Source of the DNA: Halomonas sp. 25-S5
Lineage (GTDB): Bacteria > Pseudomonadota > Gammaproteobacteria > Pseudomonadales > Halomonadaceae
NCBI RefSeq assembly: GCF_029889845.1
Contig: NZ_JARANV010000021.1
Coordinates: 1-64,000, forward strand
Reading direction: 5' to 3'
DNA: 64,000 bases
The first letter of the stretch is position 1; each line of letters begins with the position of its first letter. Shown here piece by piece: positions 33,105 to 42,111 of this stretch. The notes under the pieces are model-generated. The model did no database searches. It was not told the origin of the DNA and saw only the letters and a list, made by a program, of their open reading frames with translations. Made by a program: the position numbers and the translations under genes.

Positions 33105-34813
33105 TCGCCGTCCATCCCCCAACGCACATGGCAGACCGCGGCGGGGATCGCCCGGGCATGGAAGAAGGCCAGCCAGCGCCGCTGGTTGTCCTGCAGCCGG
33201 TCGCCGGGGCCCTTCACCTCGATCAACCGGTAGCGTGGCTCGCCCTGCGGGGTTTCGGGAAGGAACTGGATCAGGTCCGGCAGGCCGGCCCGGTTGGCCT
33301 TGAGGTCATCGAGCAGGCGCTCGAAGCAGGCACGCAGGTGGGCGGCCGGCAGGCAGGCCAGCGCCCGCTCGAGCAGTGCCTCATCGAGCGCCCCCCAGTG
33401 CACGAAGGGCGAGGCCAGCCCCTGCTTCGCCCGCCAGGTGGCGCGGATCGCCTGGCGATAGCTGCCAACGTCGAGCCGGGCCAGGCAGGCATCGAAGCGC
33501 TCGCGGCGGCGGGCCACGAAGTCCTCGCGGTACAGATCCGCCGGGCCGTGGTGAAAGGGGTGGAAGAAGGCACCGGGCAGCGGCGCGAAGAGCGCCTCCC
33601 AGCAGAGCAGGCCGAAGAGCCCGGTGAGCAGGCTGTTCTCCACGTAATACACCGGTGCCGCATCGCGGTGCAGGTAGTCGCGCACCGCGGCCTCCACCGG
33701 GCCGGGCGGCAGGGTCAGGGTCCACTGTCGAGGGGCCGGCTCGCGGCGTGACGCCGGCGGGGAAAGCCCCAGCCGGCGACGCAGCCGCAGCACCAGCCGT
33801 CCCAGCGCCTGGGCCTCCTCCTCGCTGGCCGGAGCCTCGGCCAGGGGCTCGGCCAGGGCCAGGGCCGCGGCGTGCTCCCCGCGGCGCTCCTGCAGGCGCA
33901 GGTGGCGGATGCGCGCCTCGACGCTGCCGGTATGGCCCGCGTCCGGCCAGCCGGCCTGGGCATAGAGGGCGAGGGCCGGCTCGCCCTGCCCCTCCCGCTC
34001 CGCCTGGCGCCCCAGCGCCACGCAGAGCCGCCGATGCCGCGTCGCCAGCCAGGCGTTGTCGGCCAGCGGCGCAGGCAGCTCGGCCTGTAATACCGATACC
34101 GCCTCCCCGGCCTCGAGCCGCTCGCGAAGACGGTGCAGGGCCAGGTAGACATCCACCTCCGTACGAGAGCTGAAGGCCCGAGAGTCGGCGGTGATCGCCA
34201 CCCGCTCGAAGCGCTGCAGGCCGAGTTCGGTCAGCACGAACTCGGCCCAGTCCTGGTGCAGGTTGCCGAAGAACATCAGCCGCAGCCGGTCGCAGCTCGC
34301 CATCACGGCGAGTCGCACGACGCGGTCCGGCGCCGCGGGCCACCAGCCGGAGAGCGGGCGAGCCTCGGTGAGCCGCGGCGCCAGCGCCTCGAACAGCGCG
34401 GCCTTGCCGGTGGCGGCGGGCAGCCCCGCGGCGGCGATCTCGCCGGCCAGAGCACGACGCAGCTCGGGTAGGCGCAGTTGGCGGAAGAGCTCCGCCAGGC
34501 CGAGCGCGGGGGCGGCCTCGACCAGGCCCGCCTCGACCAGGGGCGCGAGCGCCGCCGCGGTGTCGCCGATCTCGGGATAGCCCAGGCGCGAGGTGCGAAA
34601 GTGCTCGCCCTTGCGCATCACCATGCGCACCAGCAGCGCCTGCGAAGCCTCGGGCAGGGCGGCAAAGTCCGCCAGGAAGCCGTGCTCGGCCGCGTCCAGC
34701 AGGTCACCGTGGCGCTCGGCCACCCACGCCAGCACGAAGCGGAAGTTCGCCAGGTAGTAGCGCGGATCGTCCAGGGGGGCGGTGACCGACGCGGAGGCAG
34801 GCATACTGTTCAT
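33101..34813 (-). CDS. FAN1-like VRR-NUC domain nuclease
   Basis: 570 residues resembling bacterial homologues of Fanconi-associated nuclease 1. A helical N-terminal half includes a region that binds DNA. A TPR-like middle follows, and a C-terminal VRR-NUC domain with GLPDLIQF and YRLIEVKGPGDRLQDNQ (Asp, Glu-x-Lys and Gln of the active site). FAN1 enzymes cut flaps and crosslinked DNA. The start is 34813 (MNSMPASAS) or three codons later. It is the first gene of a two-gene unit with the helicase. Confidence 0.85.
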   Translation of the reverse strand: MNSMPASASVTAPLDDPRYYLANFRFVLAWVAERHGDLLDAAEHGFLADFAALPEASQALLVRMVMRKGEHFRTSRLGYPEIGDTAAALAPLVEAGLVEAAPALGLAELFRQLRLPELRRALAGEIAAAGLPAATGKAALFEALAPRLTEARPLSGWWPAAPDRVVRLAVMASCDRLRLMFFGNLHQDWAEFVLTELGLQRFERVAITADSRAFSSRTEVDVYLALHRLRERLEAGEAVSVLQAELPAPLADNAWLATRHRRLCVALGRQAEREGQGEPALALYAQAGWPDAGHTGSVEARIRHLRLQERRGEHAAALALAEPLAEAPASEEEAQALGRLVLRLRRRLGLSPPASRREPAPRQWTLTLPPGPVEAAVRDYLHRDAAPVYYVENSLLTGLFGLLCWEALFAPLPGAFFHPFHHGPADLYREDFVARRRERFDACLARLDVGSYRQAIRATWRAKQGLASPFVHWGALDEALLERALACLPAAHLRACFERLLDDLKANRAGLPDLIQFLPETPQGEPRYRLIEVKGPGDRLQDNQRRWLAFFHARAIPAAVCHVRWGMDGE

Positions 34814-34943
34814 GCATCCATGGTATCAGCTGCCCCGAACGAGGGAAGTGGGCGGGGTGTAAGATCCTCTCCCTCCGACCGACTTCATGACTGTATGACC
34901 TAAGCCCGGCGTCCGCCGACGGCCGCCCCATCCGGAGCTCCCC

Positions 34944-36578
34944 ATGGCGAACCGTATTCCCTGGCCCATCCCACTGCGCTACACCGCCTTCATCATCAGC
35001 CTGCTGGGGCTTGCCGTTACCCTGCCCGCCTGGGCCATGGGGGCGCCCTTCTGGCCCGTACCACTGTTTGCCGCCCTGGTGGCCCTGGGCACCTGGGACC
35101 TGCGGCAGCGCTCCCGGACCCTGCGTCGCAACTATCCGATCCTCGCCCATTTCCGCTACTGCATGGAGGGCATCGGCCCCGAGATCCGCCAGTACTTCGT
35201 GCAGTCGGATACCGAGGAACGTCCCTTTTCCCGTGAGCAGCGCAGTGCCGTCTACCAGCGTGCTAAGAATATCCTCGACAAGAAGCCCTTCGGATCCGTG
35301 ATGGACATGTATGCAGAGGGCTACGAATGGATCAATCCTTCGCTGGCGCCATCAAAACCGAATCATGACGCCATGACGGTAAAGGTCGGCAGCGAGCGCC
35401 GCCACCCTTATCGGGTCAGCCTGCTGAACATCTCGGCCATGAGCTTCGGCGCGCTATCCGGCAACGCCATCGAGGCCCTGAATCTTGGGGCCCGGCGCGG
35501 CGGCTTCTACCACGATACCGGCGAGGGCGGCATCTCTCGCCACCATCTACAGGGCGGCGATCTGGTGTGGGAGATCGGCTCTGGCTACTTCGGCTGTCGC
35601 GACCAAGAGGGTAACTTCGACCCGAACACGTTCGTTGAGAACGCCGCTCGCCCCGAGGTCAAGATGATCGAGGTCAAGCTCTCTCAGGGCGCCAAACCAG
35701 GCCACGGCGGCATCCTGCCCGGTGCCAAGGTGACCGCGGAGATCGCCGCCGCGCGGGGCGTTCCCATCGGCGAGGACGTGGTCTCGCCGGCCAGCCATCC
35801 GGCATTCTCCACACCGCTGGAGATGATGCACTTCATCGCACGCCTGCGGGTGCTCGCCGACGACAAGCCGGTAGGCATCAAGCTTGCCATCGGCCACCCT
35901 TGGGAGTGGTTCGGCATGGTCAAGGCGATGCTGGAAAGCGACATCCTGCCCGACTTCATCGTGGTAGACGGCGGTGAAGGTGGAACCGGCGCATCACCAC
36001 TGGAGTTCATCAACCGCTTGGGCATGCCGTTGGTGGAAGCCCTATCACTGGTTCACAGCACTCTGGTAGGCGCCAATCTGCGCCATCGTATTCGCCTGGC
36101 GGGGGCCGGCAAGCTGACCTCGGCGTTTCATATCGCTCGCACCCTGGCGCTGGGAGCTGACTGGTGCAACGCCGGGCGCGGCTTCATGTTCTCACTGGGT
36201 TGTATCCAGGCCATGAACTGCCATTCGGGTCGCTGCCCCAGCGGCGTGGCGACCCAGGATCCGCGCCGCAGCCGACACCTGGACGTGGCCGACAAGAGCG
36301 AGCGGGTCTATCACTATCATCGCAACACCCTGGAGGCCCTGGCGGAGATGCTGTCGGCCGCGGGTCTGGAACGCCCCGCCGATCTTGGACCCGGCCACGT
36401 CATGCGCCGTGTGTCGCGCCATCAGGTCTGCTCCTATGCCGAACTCTACCCGGTTCTGGCCCCAGGCGAGCTACTGCGCCACCTCCCCGATCAGCCGCTC
36501 TACCAGCGCTACTGGGAGGAGAGTCGCGCCAACAGCTTCCAGCCCGCTCAGGTCGTCGAGCTTCTCCAGCGGGCCTGA
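34944..36578 (+). CDS. FMN-binding glutamate-synthase-like protein
   Basis: 544 residues. Two membrane segments lie at about 10-55, then a glutamate synthase central (GltB2-type) domain. The FMN barrel is marked by NISAMSFGALSGNAIEALN and VVDGGEGGTGASPLEF. A cluster motif follows, LGCIQAMNCHSGRCPSG, whose three cysteines bind [3Fe-4S] in glutamate synthase. It lacks the amidotransferase domain, so glutamine-dependent glutamate synthesis by this protein alone is unlikely. The reaction is unknown. It is a single gene, divergent from the FAN1-like gene. Confidence 0.85.
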   Translation: MANRIPWPIPLRYTAFIISLLGLAVTLPAWAMGAPFWPVPLFAALVALGTWDLRQRSRTLRRNYPILAHFRYCMEGIGPEIRQYFVQSDTEERPFSREQRSAVYQRAKNILDKKPFGSVMDMYAEGYEWINPSLAPSKPNHDAMTVKVGSERRHPYRVSLLNISAMSFGALSGNAIEALNLGARRGGFYHDTGEGGISRHHLQGGDLVWEIGSGYFGCRDQEGNFDPNTFVENAARPEVKMIEVKLSQGAKPGHGGILPGAKVTAEIAAARGVPIGEDVVSPASHPAFSTPLEMMHFIARLRVLADDKPVGIKLAIGHPWEWFGMVKAMLESDILPDFIVVDGGEGGTGASPLEFINRLGMPLVEALSLVHSTLVGANLRHRIRLAGAGKLTSAFHIARTLALGADWCNAGRGFMFSLGCIQAMNCHSGRCPSGVATQDPRRSRHLDVADKSERVYHYHRNTLEALAEMLSAAGLERPADLGPGHVMRRVSRHQVCSYAELYPVLAPGELLRHLPDQPLYQRYWEESRANSFQPAQVVELLQRA

Positions 36579-36666
36579 CACACCCATGCCTCGCGTTCCT
36601 CTATCACGGGAAGCTACGGGGCCTCGGGGTCGGCGGAGGGGGATCGCACGGACCGGCATGGCCACT

Positions 36667-37191
36667 TCAGCGCCGCTGCGCCGGGCGCAGCACCATGCGC
36701 GCATCACGGATCTCGATGTCGAAGCGGTCGAGGAAGCTCATGCCCAGCAGCGCCGCCTCGCCGGTGAGGCCTGGGCTGATCGAGCCGCGCACGTCGCGGG
36801 CCTGGTAGCCGCCCAGGCTCACCGTCTCGAGGGTAGCCAGCTCGCCGCGCACGCGACCGTTGGCGGTGTTGAACCAGGCGCTGCCGGTACTCTCGAGCCC
36901 CAGCCGCTCGGCCATCTCGGCCGGGACCGCGACATAGGTGGCGCCGGTATCGAGCAGGAACTCCACCGGCTGCCCGTTGATGCGCCCGGTGGCCACGAAG
37001 TGGCCGGCGCGGTTGCGCTCCAGCACCACCGGCTCACCCTCCCCCACCGCGACATTGGCGAGGTGGGCATTGGGGTTGCGCTGCGCCTCCAGGTAGCCGT
37101 GGAACCACCAGGCCCCGCCCCCCAGGAAGAGCACCCAGAACAGCAGCATCATGCCCAGCCCCGCACGACGTGTGGCACGCTCCTCGCTCAT
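36667..37191 (-). CDS. membrane-anchored retropepsin-like aspartic protease (TIGR02281 type)
   Basis: 174 residues. One membrane segment at about 12-30, then a retropepsin-like domain with the catalytic motif FLLDTGATYVAVP and the later LLGMSFLDRFDIEI. Substrates are not known. GGGAGGG precedes the ATG at 37191. The open frame reaches 34 codons further but without support. It lies 34 bp after the MFS gene on the same strand and may be the last gene of that operon. Confidence 0.8.
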   Translation of the reverse strand: MSEERATRRAGLGMMLLFWVLFLGGGAWWFHGYLEAQRNPNAHLANVAVGEGEPVVLERNRAGHFVATGRINGQPVEFLLDTGATYVAVPAEMAERLGLESTGSAWFNTANGRVRGELATLETVSLGGYQARDVRGSISPGLTGEAALLGMSFLDRFDIEIRDARMVLRPAQRR

Positions 37192-37225
37192 GACCTTCCC
37201 TCCCGGCGTCTGCCCTTTGCGAGCA

Positions 37226-38620
37226 TCATGCCACAGGGGGATTCCGCCTCGGAGCCAGGGCGTCCTGGCGAGGGTTGCGGATATCCCAGTCACGGGCCGC
37301 CTGCTGGCCCCGGGCCTGGTCGACGAAGAGACAGACCAGGATGGCGATGGCGAAGAGCACCGCGCAGAGCAGGATCGACGCCTTGAGCCCCACCAGCGAC
37401 TGCAGCAGTCCCAGGCCGATGATGCCGATCACGCCGGCGAGCTTGTTGGCCAGGCCCCAGAAGCCGAAGAACTCGGCGGCCTTGCGGCTCGGCGAGAAGA
37501 GCCCCACCAGGGCGCGGCTGGCGGACTGGCTGGAGCCCAGCGAGAGCCCCGCGAGGCAGCCCACCACCAGGAAGAGGTGCTGGGCCTCCCAATCGAGCCC
37601 GGCACGGGCATGCAGGAAGGCGGTGACCTCCGGCGTGGCCCAGATGGCGAGTATCGCCGCCACCCAGAGCCCCAGGGTAAAGAGGTAGGTGACCCGGGTG
37701 CCGATGCGATCCTGGATGAACCCGAAGCCCAGCGCCCCGAGCGCCGCGGTGACCTGCACGATGATGAACATGATGTTGCGCACCGACGTGTCCCAGCCGA
37801 TCACCTGGGCGCCGTAGATGAAGGCGAAGGCGATGATGATGTAGACGCCGGCCATGGAGAAGATCAGCGAGACCAGGAAAATGCCCAGGTCGCGGAAGCG
37901 TCGCAGCTCGTGCAGGGTCGTCGAGACGCGCTCCAGGGCGATTTCGCGGTAGGGCTTGCCGGGCGGCTGGGGCGTGCCGCGCTCCTTCACCCACAGGAAG
38001 GTGGGGATGGCGGTGACCAGGAAAAAGCCCGCCGCGAAGGGCCCCACCCAGCGGATGCGCTCGAAGTTCTCGGCCGTGGCCTCGCCCAGCGCCACCAGCG
38101 TGAAGCCCGCCGCGAAGAGCCCGCCCACGTAGCCCAGCGCCCAGCCGAAGCCGGAGATCTTGCCCAGGTCTTCGGGCGGGCCGAGGTCCGGCAGGAAGGC
38201 GGCGATGAAGGACTCGCCCATGGAGTAGGCGTAGTTGGAGACCACGATCAGCGTCAGGCCCAGCACCACGTAGCCCGGCGCCACGAAGTAGAGCATGGCG
38301 GTGGTGGCCACGGTGGCCAGGTAGCTGACGAACAGGAAGCCCTTCTTGGCGGCCCGGTAGTCCATCACCGCCCCGCACAGCGGGCCGGTCACCACCACCA
38401 GCAGGTAGCTGACCGCCAGCGCCAGGCTCCACAGGAAGTTGGCCAGGCGGTAGCCGTCGCCGCGGTCGCCGACGATCACCGTGGTGAACAGCTCGCCGAA
38501 CACCACGGTGATGATCAGCAGGGTATAGGCCTGGTTGGCGAAGTCGAACATCGCCCAGCCGAGGATCTCCTTGCGCGAGGCGCGCGGTGTCATCGGCACG
38601 GCGGCGGGGATCGGGCTCAT
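37226..38620 (-). CDS. MFS transporter, UMF1/Atg22-like
   Basis: 464 residues with about twelve membrane segments. The N-terminal GWAMFDFANQAYTLLIITVV is the mark of the UMF1/Atg22-like branch. In yeast Atg22 lets amino acids leave the vacuole; bacterial substrates are unknown. It starts 8 bp after the stop of the CocE-like hydrolase gene, so the two are cotranscribed. In this place it could export or import the product or substrate of the hydrolase. Confidence 0.85.
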   Translation of the reverse strand: MSPIPAAVPMTPRASRKEILGWAMFDFANQAYTLLIITVVFGELFTTVIVGDRGDGYRLANFLWSLALAVSYLLVVVTGPLCGAVMDYRAAKKGFLFVSYLATVATTAMLYFVAPGYVVLGLTLIVVSNYAYSMGESFIAAFLPDLGPPEDLGKISGFGWALGYVGGLFAAGFTLVALGEATAENFERIRWVGPFAAGFFLVTAIPTFLWVKERGTPQPPGKPYREIALERVSTTLHELRRFRDLGIFLVSLIFSMAGVYIIIAFAFIYGAQVIGWDTSVRNIMFIIVQVTAALGALGFGFIQDRIGTRVTYLFTLGLWVAAILAIWATPEVTAFLHARAGLDWEAQHLFLVVGCLAGLSLGSSQSASRALVGLFSPSRKAAEFFGFWGLANKLAGVIGIIGLGLLQSLVGLKASILLCAVLFAIAILVCLFVDQARGQQAARDWDIRNPRQDALAPRRNPPVA

Positions 38621-38628
38621 ACGGGACC

Positions 38629-40659
38629 TTAGACGAGATCGCGGGGGATCGTCTCGTCCCAGGTGCGCGCAAAGATCCGGGTATCCCCCTCCCAGGCGTC
38701 CAGGGTGGCCCGGATGCGGAAGTTATCGGCGTCGCTGGTCAGCAGGGTGCGGGTCAGGGTGCTGACCTCCCAGTCGCCGCGCTTGAAGCTGCGCTGCCAC
38801 TCCGTCCAGCCGCTGACGCTGTCGTAGCTGCCGTAGGCGTAGGCATAACGCTCGGTGACCCGAGCGGCGATCTCCAGGTCGATATCGTCGATCCGGTAGC
38901 GCCCCTCGTCGTTGATCACCTCCAGGGTGGTGCGATCCTGGGCCAGGTCGCGGATCACCTGCCAGGTCTCCTGGGTCGGCTGCAGCAGCGTCTTGGCCAG
39001 CGCCGGTGCGCCCTCGGGCTCGGCGAAGGCGGGCAGTAGGGCCTCCTCGGCGGGGCGTGGCTCGCGCCGCGGCAGCACCAGCCGGCTGGCGCCGGGCCAG
39101 AGGGTGATCCGAGCCGGCTGCGGCGCCGGCCAGGCCAGCGGCCAGTAGCTGGTGGAGAGGGCCAGGCGGATGGCGTGTCCTGCGGCGAACTGCTGGGCGA
39201 TGTGCTTGAGCGGGATCCTGACCCGATAGCGTCGCCCCGGCTCCAGCGGCTCGGGATGCTCGTCGCTGTCGCGGTGGGTCAGGTTGAGCAGCCCGTAGGA
39301 GACCCGGGTGGCCTTGTCGTCCTCGGCGATATCGGAGAGGCGCAGGGCCACCATGGCCACCGGCTGGTCGGCGGAGAGCTCGAGCTCCACCAGCGGCGAC
39401 CCGCAGATCTCCAGCGGCGCCTCGAGGCGTGCCGTCTGGAAGATCAGCGAGCCACCATCCTCGTCGCGCTGGTCGTGGGGGAGGTCCGGCGGCGCATTGT
39501 AGGAGCACCACTTGCCGGCATAGAGCCCCACCGAGAGGGGCGAGCGGATATCCAGAACCGCCTCGTCGTCCTCGCCCCCCTCGCCTTCCGGCACCAGGTC
39601 GTGCCCCTCGGTGAGCCGGAAGGCGTCGGCCAGGATGTTCGGTGATGGCCAGTCGGGCTCGGCGACCCAGCGCCCGGGACGCTCCTCGTAGCGCGCCGAG
39701 GGCGGCACCGACTCCTGCATCCAGACGCGCAGCATGGGCTCGTCCATGATCCCGGTATCGATGCCCTTGAGCCACTGGTCCCACCAGCGCAGCGACTCCT
39801 GCAGGAAGCCGATGGCCGGCCCCGGCACGCCCAGGTGCGGATACTTGTGGGCCCAGGGGCCGACCAGCCCCTTGCGCGGCACCGAAAGCCCCTCCAGCAC
39901 CCGGAAGACGGCGTTGCAGTAGCCGTCGGCCCAGCCGCTGACGGCATAGACCGGGCACTGGATCCGCGAGTAGTCCTCGCATACCGAGCCGTGCTTCCAG
40001 TAGTCATCGCGGCGCTGGTGCTCGAGCCACTGGGCGAGCCACAGGCCGCTGCCGTCCAGGCGCTCGAGCCACATCTCGCGCCAGCGCTCGCCCACCAGGT
40101 CCGGGTCGGGCGGGCAGGCATTGCCGTCGAACATGGTCGAGGCCCAGGAGAGGTTGTCGCCCAGCAGGCAGCCGCCCATGTGGTGGATGTCGTCGGCGTA
40201 GCGGTCGTCGGTGAAGCAGATCGTGATCACGGCCTTGAGCTGGGGGGGACGCAGGGCCGCGATCTGCAGGCCGTTGAAGCCGCCCCAGGAGATGCCGATC
40301 ATGCCGACGTCACCGGTGCACCAGGGCTGGGCCTCGAGCCATTCGAGGATCACCAGGCCGTCCTCGAGCTCGCTGGGCAGGTACTCGTCGGTGAGCACGC
40401 CGTCGGACTCGCCGGTGCCGCGGATGTCGACCCGCACCCCGGCATAGCCGTGCCCCGCCCAGTAGGGATGGCTCTGCATGTCGCGCTCGGCGGTGAGGTC
40501 GCGCTTGCGGTAGGGCAGGTACTCCAGTATCGCCGGCACGGGATGGATCTCGGCGTCCACCGGCCGCCAGATCCTCGCCGCCAGGCGGCTGCCATCGGGC
40601 AACGGGATCCAGGTCTCCTCCTCCATGATCCGGCGGGGAAAATCGTTGACGATACGCAT
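38629..40659 (-). CDS. CocE/NonD family hydrolase (S15 peptidase fold)
   Basis: 676 residues of the CocE/X-Pro dipeptidyl-peptidase group, which cleave esters or amides. The alpha/beta hydrolase has its nucleophile Ser in GISWGGFNG, after VDIRGTGESDG; the C-terminal jelly-roll domain carries RYRVRIPLKHIAQQF. No signal peptide is seen, so it is cytoplasmic. AAGGAG lies before the ATG at 40659. It is 58 bp downstream of the ATP-grasp gene and 8 bp upstream of the transporter gene. The true substrate is unknown. Confidence 0.87.
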   Translation of the reverse strand: MRIVNDFPRRIMEEETWIPLPDGSRLAARIWRPVDAEIHPVPAILEYLPYRKRDLTAERDMQSHPYWAGHGYAGVRVDIRGTGESDGVLTDEYLPSELEDGLVILEWLEAQPWCTGDVGMIGISWGGFNGLQIAALRPPQLKAVITICFTDDRYADDIHHMGGCLLGDNLSWASTMFDGNACPPDPDLVGERWREMWLERLDGSGLWLAQWLEHQRRDDYWKHGSVCEDYSRIQCPVYAVSGWADGYCNAVFRVLEGLSVPRKGLVGPWAHKYPHLGVPGPAIGFLQESLRWWDQWLKGIDTGIMDEPMLRVWMQESVPPSARYEERPGRWVAEPDWPSPNILADAFRLTEGHDLVPEGEGGEDDEAVLDIRSPLSVGLYAGKWCSYNAPPDLPHDQRDEDGGSLIFQTARLEAPLEICGSPLVELELSADQPVAMVALRLSDIAEDDKATRVSYGLLNLTHRDSDEHPEPLEPGRRYRVRIPLKHIAQQFAAGHAIRLALSTSYWPLAWPAPQPARITLWPGASRLVLPRREPRPAEEALLPAFAEPEGAPALAKTLLQPTQETWQVIRDLAQDRTTLEVINDEGRYRIDDIDLEIAARVTERYAYAYGSYDSVSGWTEWQRSFKRGDWEVSTLTRTLLTSDADNFRIRATLDAWEGDTRIFARTWDETIPRDLV

Positions 40660-40717
40660 GGTCCTGCTCTCCTTGTCTCTTCAAAGTCCCTTGAAGCCTG
40701 CTCCAGGCCGGCCGTGC

Positions 40718-42022
40718 TCAGCCCTGGATGTCGTCGAACTCGAAGGCCAGTCGCGCCACCAGACGGTCGAAATCCGCGAGCAACTGCTCGGCGGATGACG
40801 CACCAAGATAGACATGCGCCAGCGCAAAACTGTAGGCGTCCTGCTCGGGCAAGGAGGAGAGCCGCTGCCCTTCCTCCACCTGTACGGCAATCTGGCAACC
40901 GGGGAAGTCGACCTCGAGTGTGGCGACCTCCTCCGGCGTGGGGGCTCGTGTCACCACCGCATCGGTAAAGAATACCCTGTGGAAGAACTTGGCCGCCATG
41001 GGGAAGGCCCCTTCGCGATGGGGCATGTCGGGGCGTTGGCCCAGCCCAAGGTCGATGGTCACCTGCTGGTTGCTGACCCCATCGACCTTCTCGAAGAGGT
41101 CACAATGCGACTGGGAGATGCGGGTATTGATCTCCAGCAACCAGATGCGCCCCTGCACCTCATCCCAAAAGTACTCGATGTTGAAGGCGGCATTGTCATA
41201 GCCGATATGGGTCATGATTCTGTCAGTGAGCTCGACCATGGAGCTCTGGATATCCTCGGGCAGCCCCGACGGGTAGCGGTAATGGAAGAAACTCAGCACC
41301 TGGGGATAGCGCAGCGAATCGACGATACCGTAGCTGACCACTTCGCCGTTGTAGACGTAGCCTTCCACGGTGCACTGCCAGCCGCCGATGATCTCCTCGG
41401 CCATGCAGAAATGACCGTCCACGGCGGCGATTTCCGGCGGCAGCTGCGCCTGCTCTAGCACCATATTGAAGGGATCGGCAATGGTGCCGATCGACTCGCG
41501 TAACTCCGTGATAGCTTGATAGAAGTCCTCTGGGGTGTCGATGCGAAAGCCCAACCGTGAGCCGGAGGACTTGATCGGCTTGACGAAGAAGGGGAAGTAG
41601 AGCCCTGCCTCGCCGATGTGCGTCATCGCCTCGTCATCGAAAGGGTCGAAAGCGGTAAAGCCCGGAATGTGGTCGGGAATCACCTCGCGCTGAACGCGAC
41701 GACTCCAGTACTTGTGCTCGCACTTGAGCAGGCTCGTCAGCGACGTGCTACGAGTGCCAAAGCGTTCACAGAGCAGCGGCAACATGGTCGAGACGGGGAA
41801 ATCCATGTAGCCGACGATGGCGTCGACCGAGCCCTCGAAGGCCTCGAGCTGCGCCGTGGCCTCTGCCAGCATGGCGTCGATGTCGAATTCCTCGGTATCG
41901 TAGACCGCTTCCGGGGCGATCACCCCGTGGAATCGCCACTGTCCGGCACCGTGCAGCGTCTCGAGACGCTGGCGGTTGAAGTCGTTGAGCCCCACCACGA
42001 AGATATTCTTGACCTCGGTCAT
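40718..42022 (-). CDS. ATP-grasp ligase-like protein
   Basis: 434 residues. An N-terminal pre-ATP-grasp domain (IFVVGLNDFNRQRLETL) and an ATP-grasp core. Core features are YFPFFVKPIKSSGSRLGF (ATP-binding Lys), a Glu in CTVEGYVYNG, and the metal site IWLLEINTRISQSH. Such enzymes join a carboxylate to an amine through an acyl phosphate. The substrates here are unknown. Start at 42022 (MTEVKNIF) with AAGGGG upstream; 12 further upstream codons are open but unsupported. The gene heads a run with a hydrolase and a transporter. Confidence 0.85.
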   Translation of the reverse strand: MTEVKNIFVVGLNDFNRQRLETLHGAGQWRFHGVIAPEAVYDTEEFDIDAMLAEATAQLEAFEGSVDAIVGYMDFPVSTMLPLLCERFGTRSTSLTSLLKCEHKYWSRRVQREVIPDHIPGFTAFDPFDDEAMTHIGEAGLYFPFFVKPIKSSGSRLGFRIDTPEDFYQAITELRESIGTIADPFNMVLEQAQLPPEIAAVDGHFCMAEEIIGGWQCTVEGYVYNGEVVSYGIVDSLRYPQVLSFFHYRYPSGLPEDIQSSMVELTDRIMTHIGYDNAAFNIEYFWDEVQGRIWLLEINTRISQSHCDLFEKVDGVSNQQVTIDLGLGQRPDMPHREGAFPMAAKFFHRVFFTDAVVTRAPTPEEVATLEVDFPGCQIAVQVEEGQRLSSLPEQDAYSFALAHVYLGASSAEQLLADFDRLVARLAFEFDDIQG

Positions 42023-42111
42023 CGTTCTACCCCTTATATCGCGCACCGGACCCGGCACCTTCGAGCAGCATAGTCCAGTGCGCGCGTTGAGTGCGCGCGT
42101 TGGTTGAAGGG

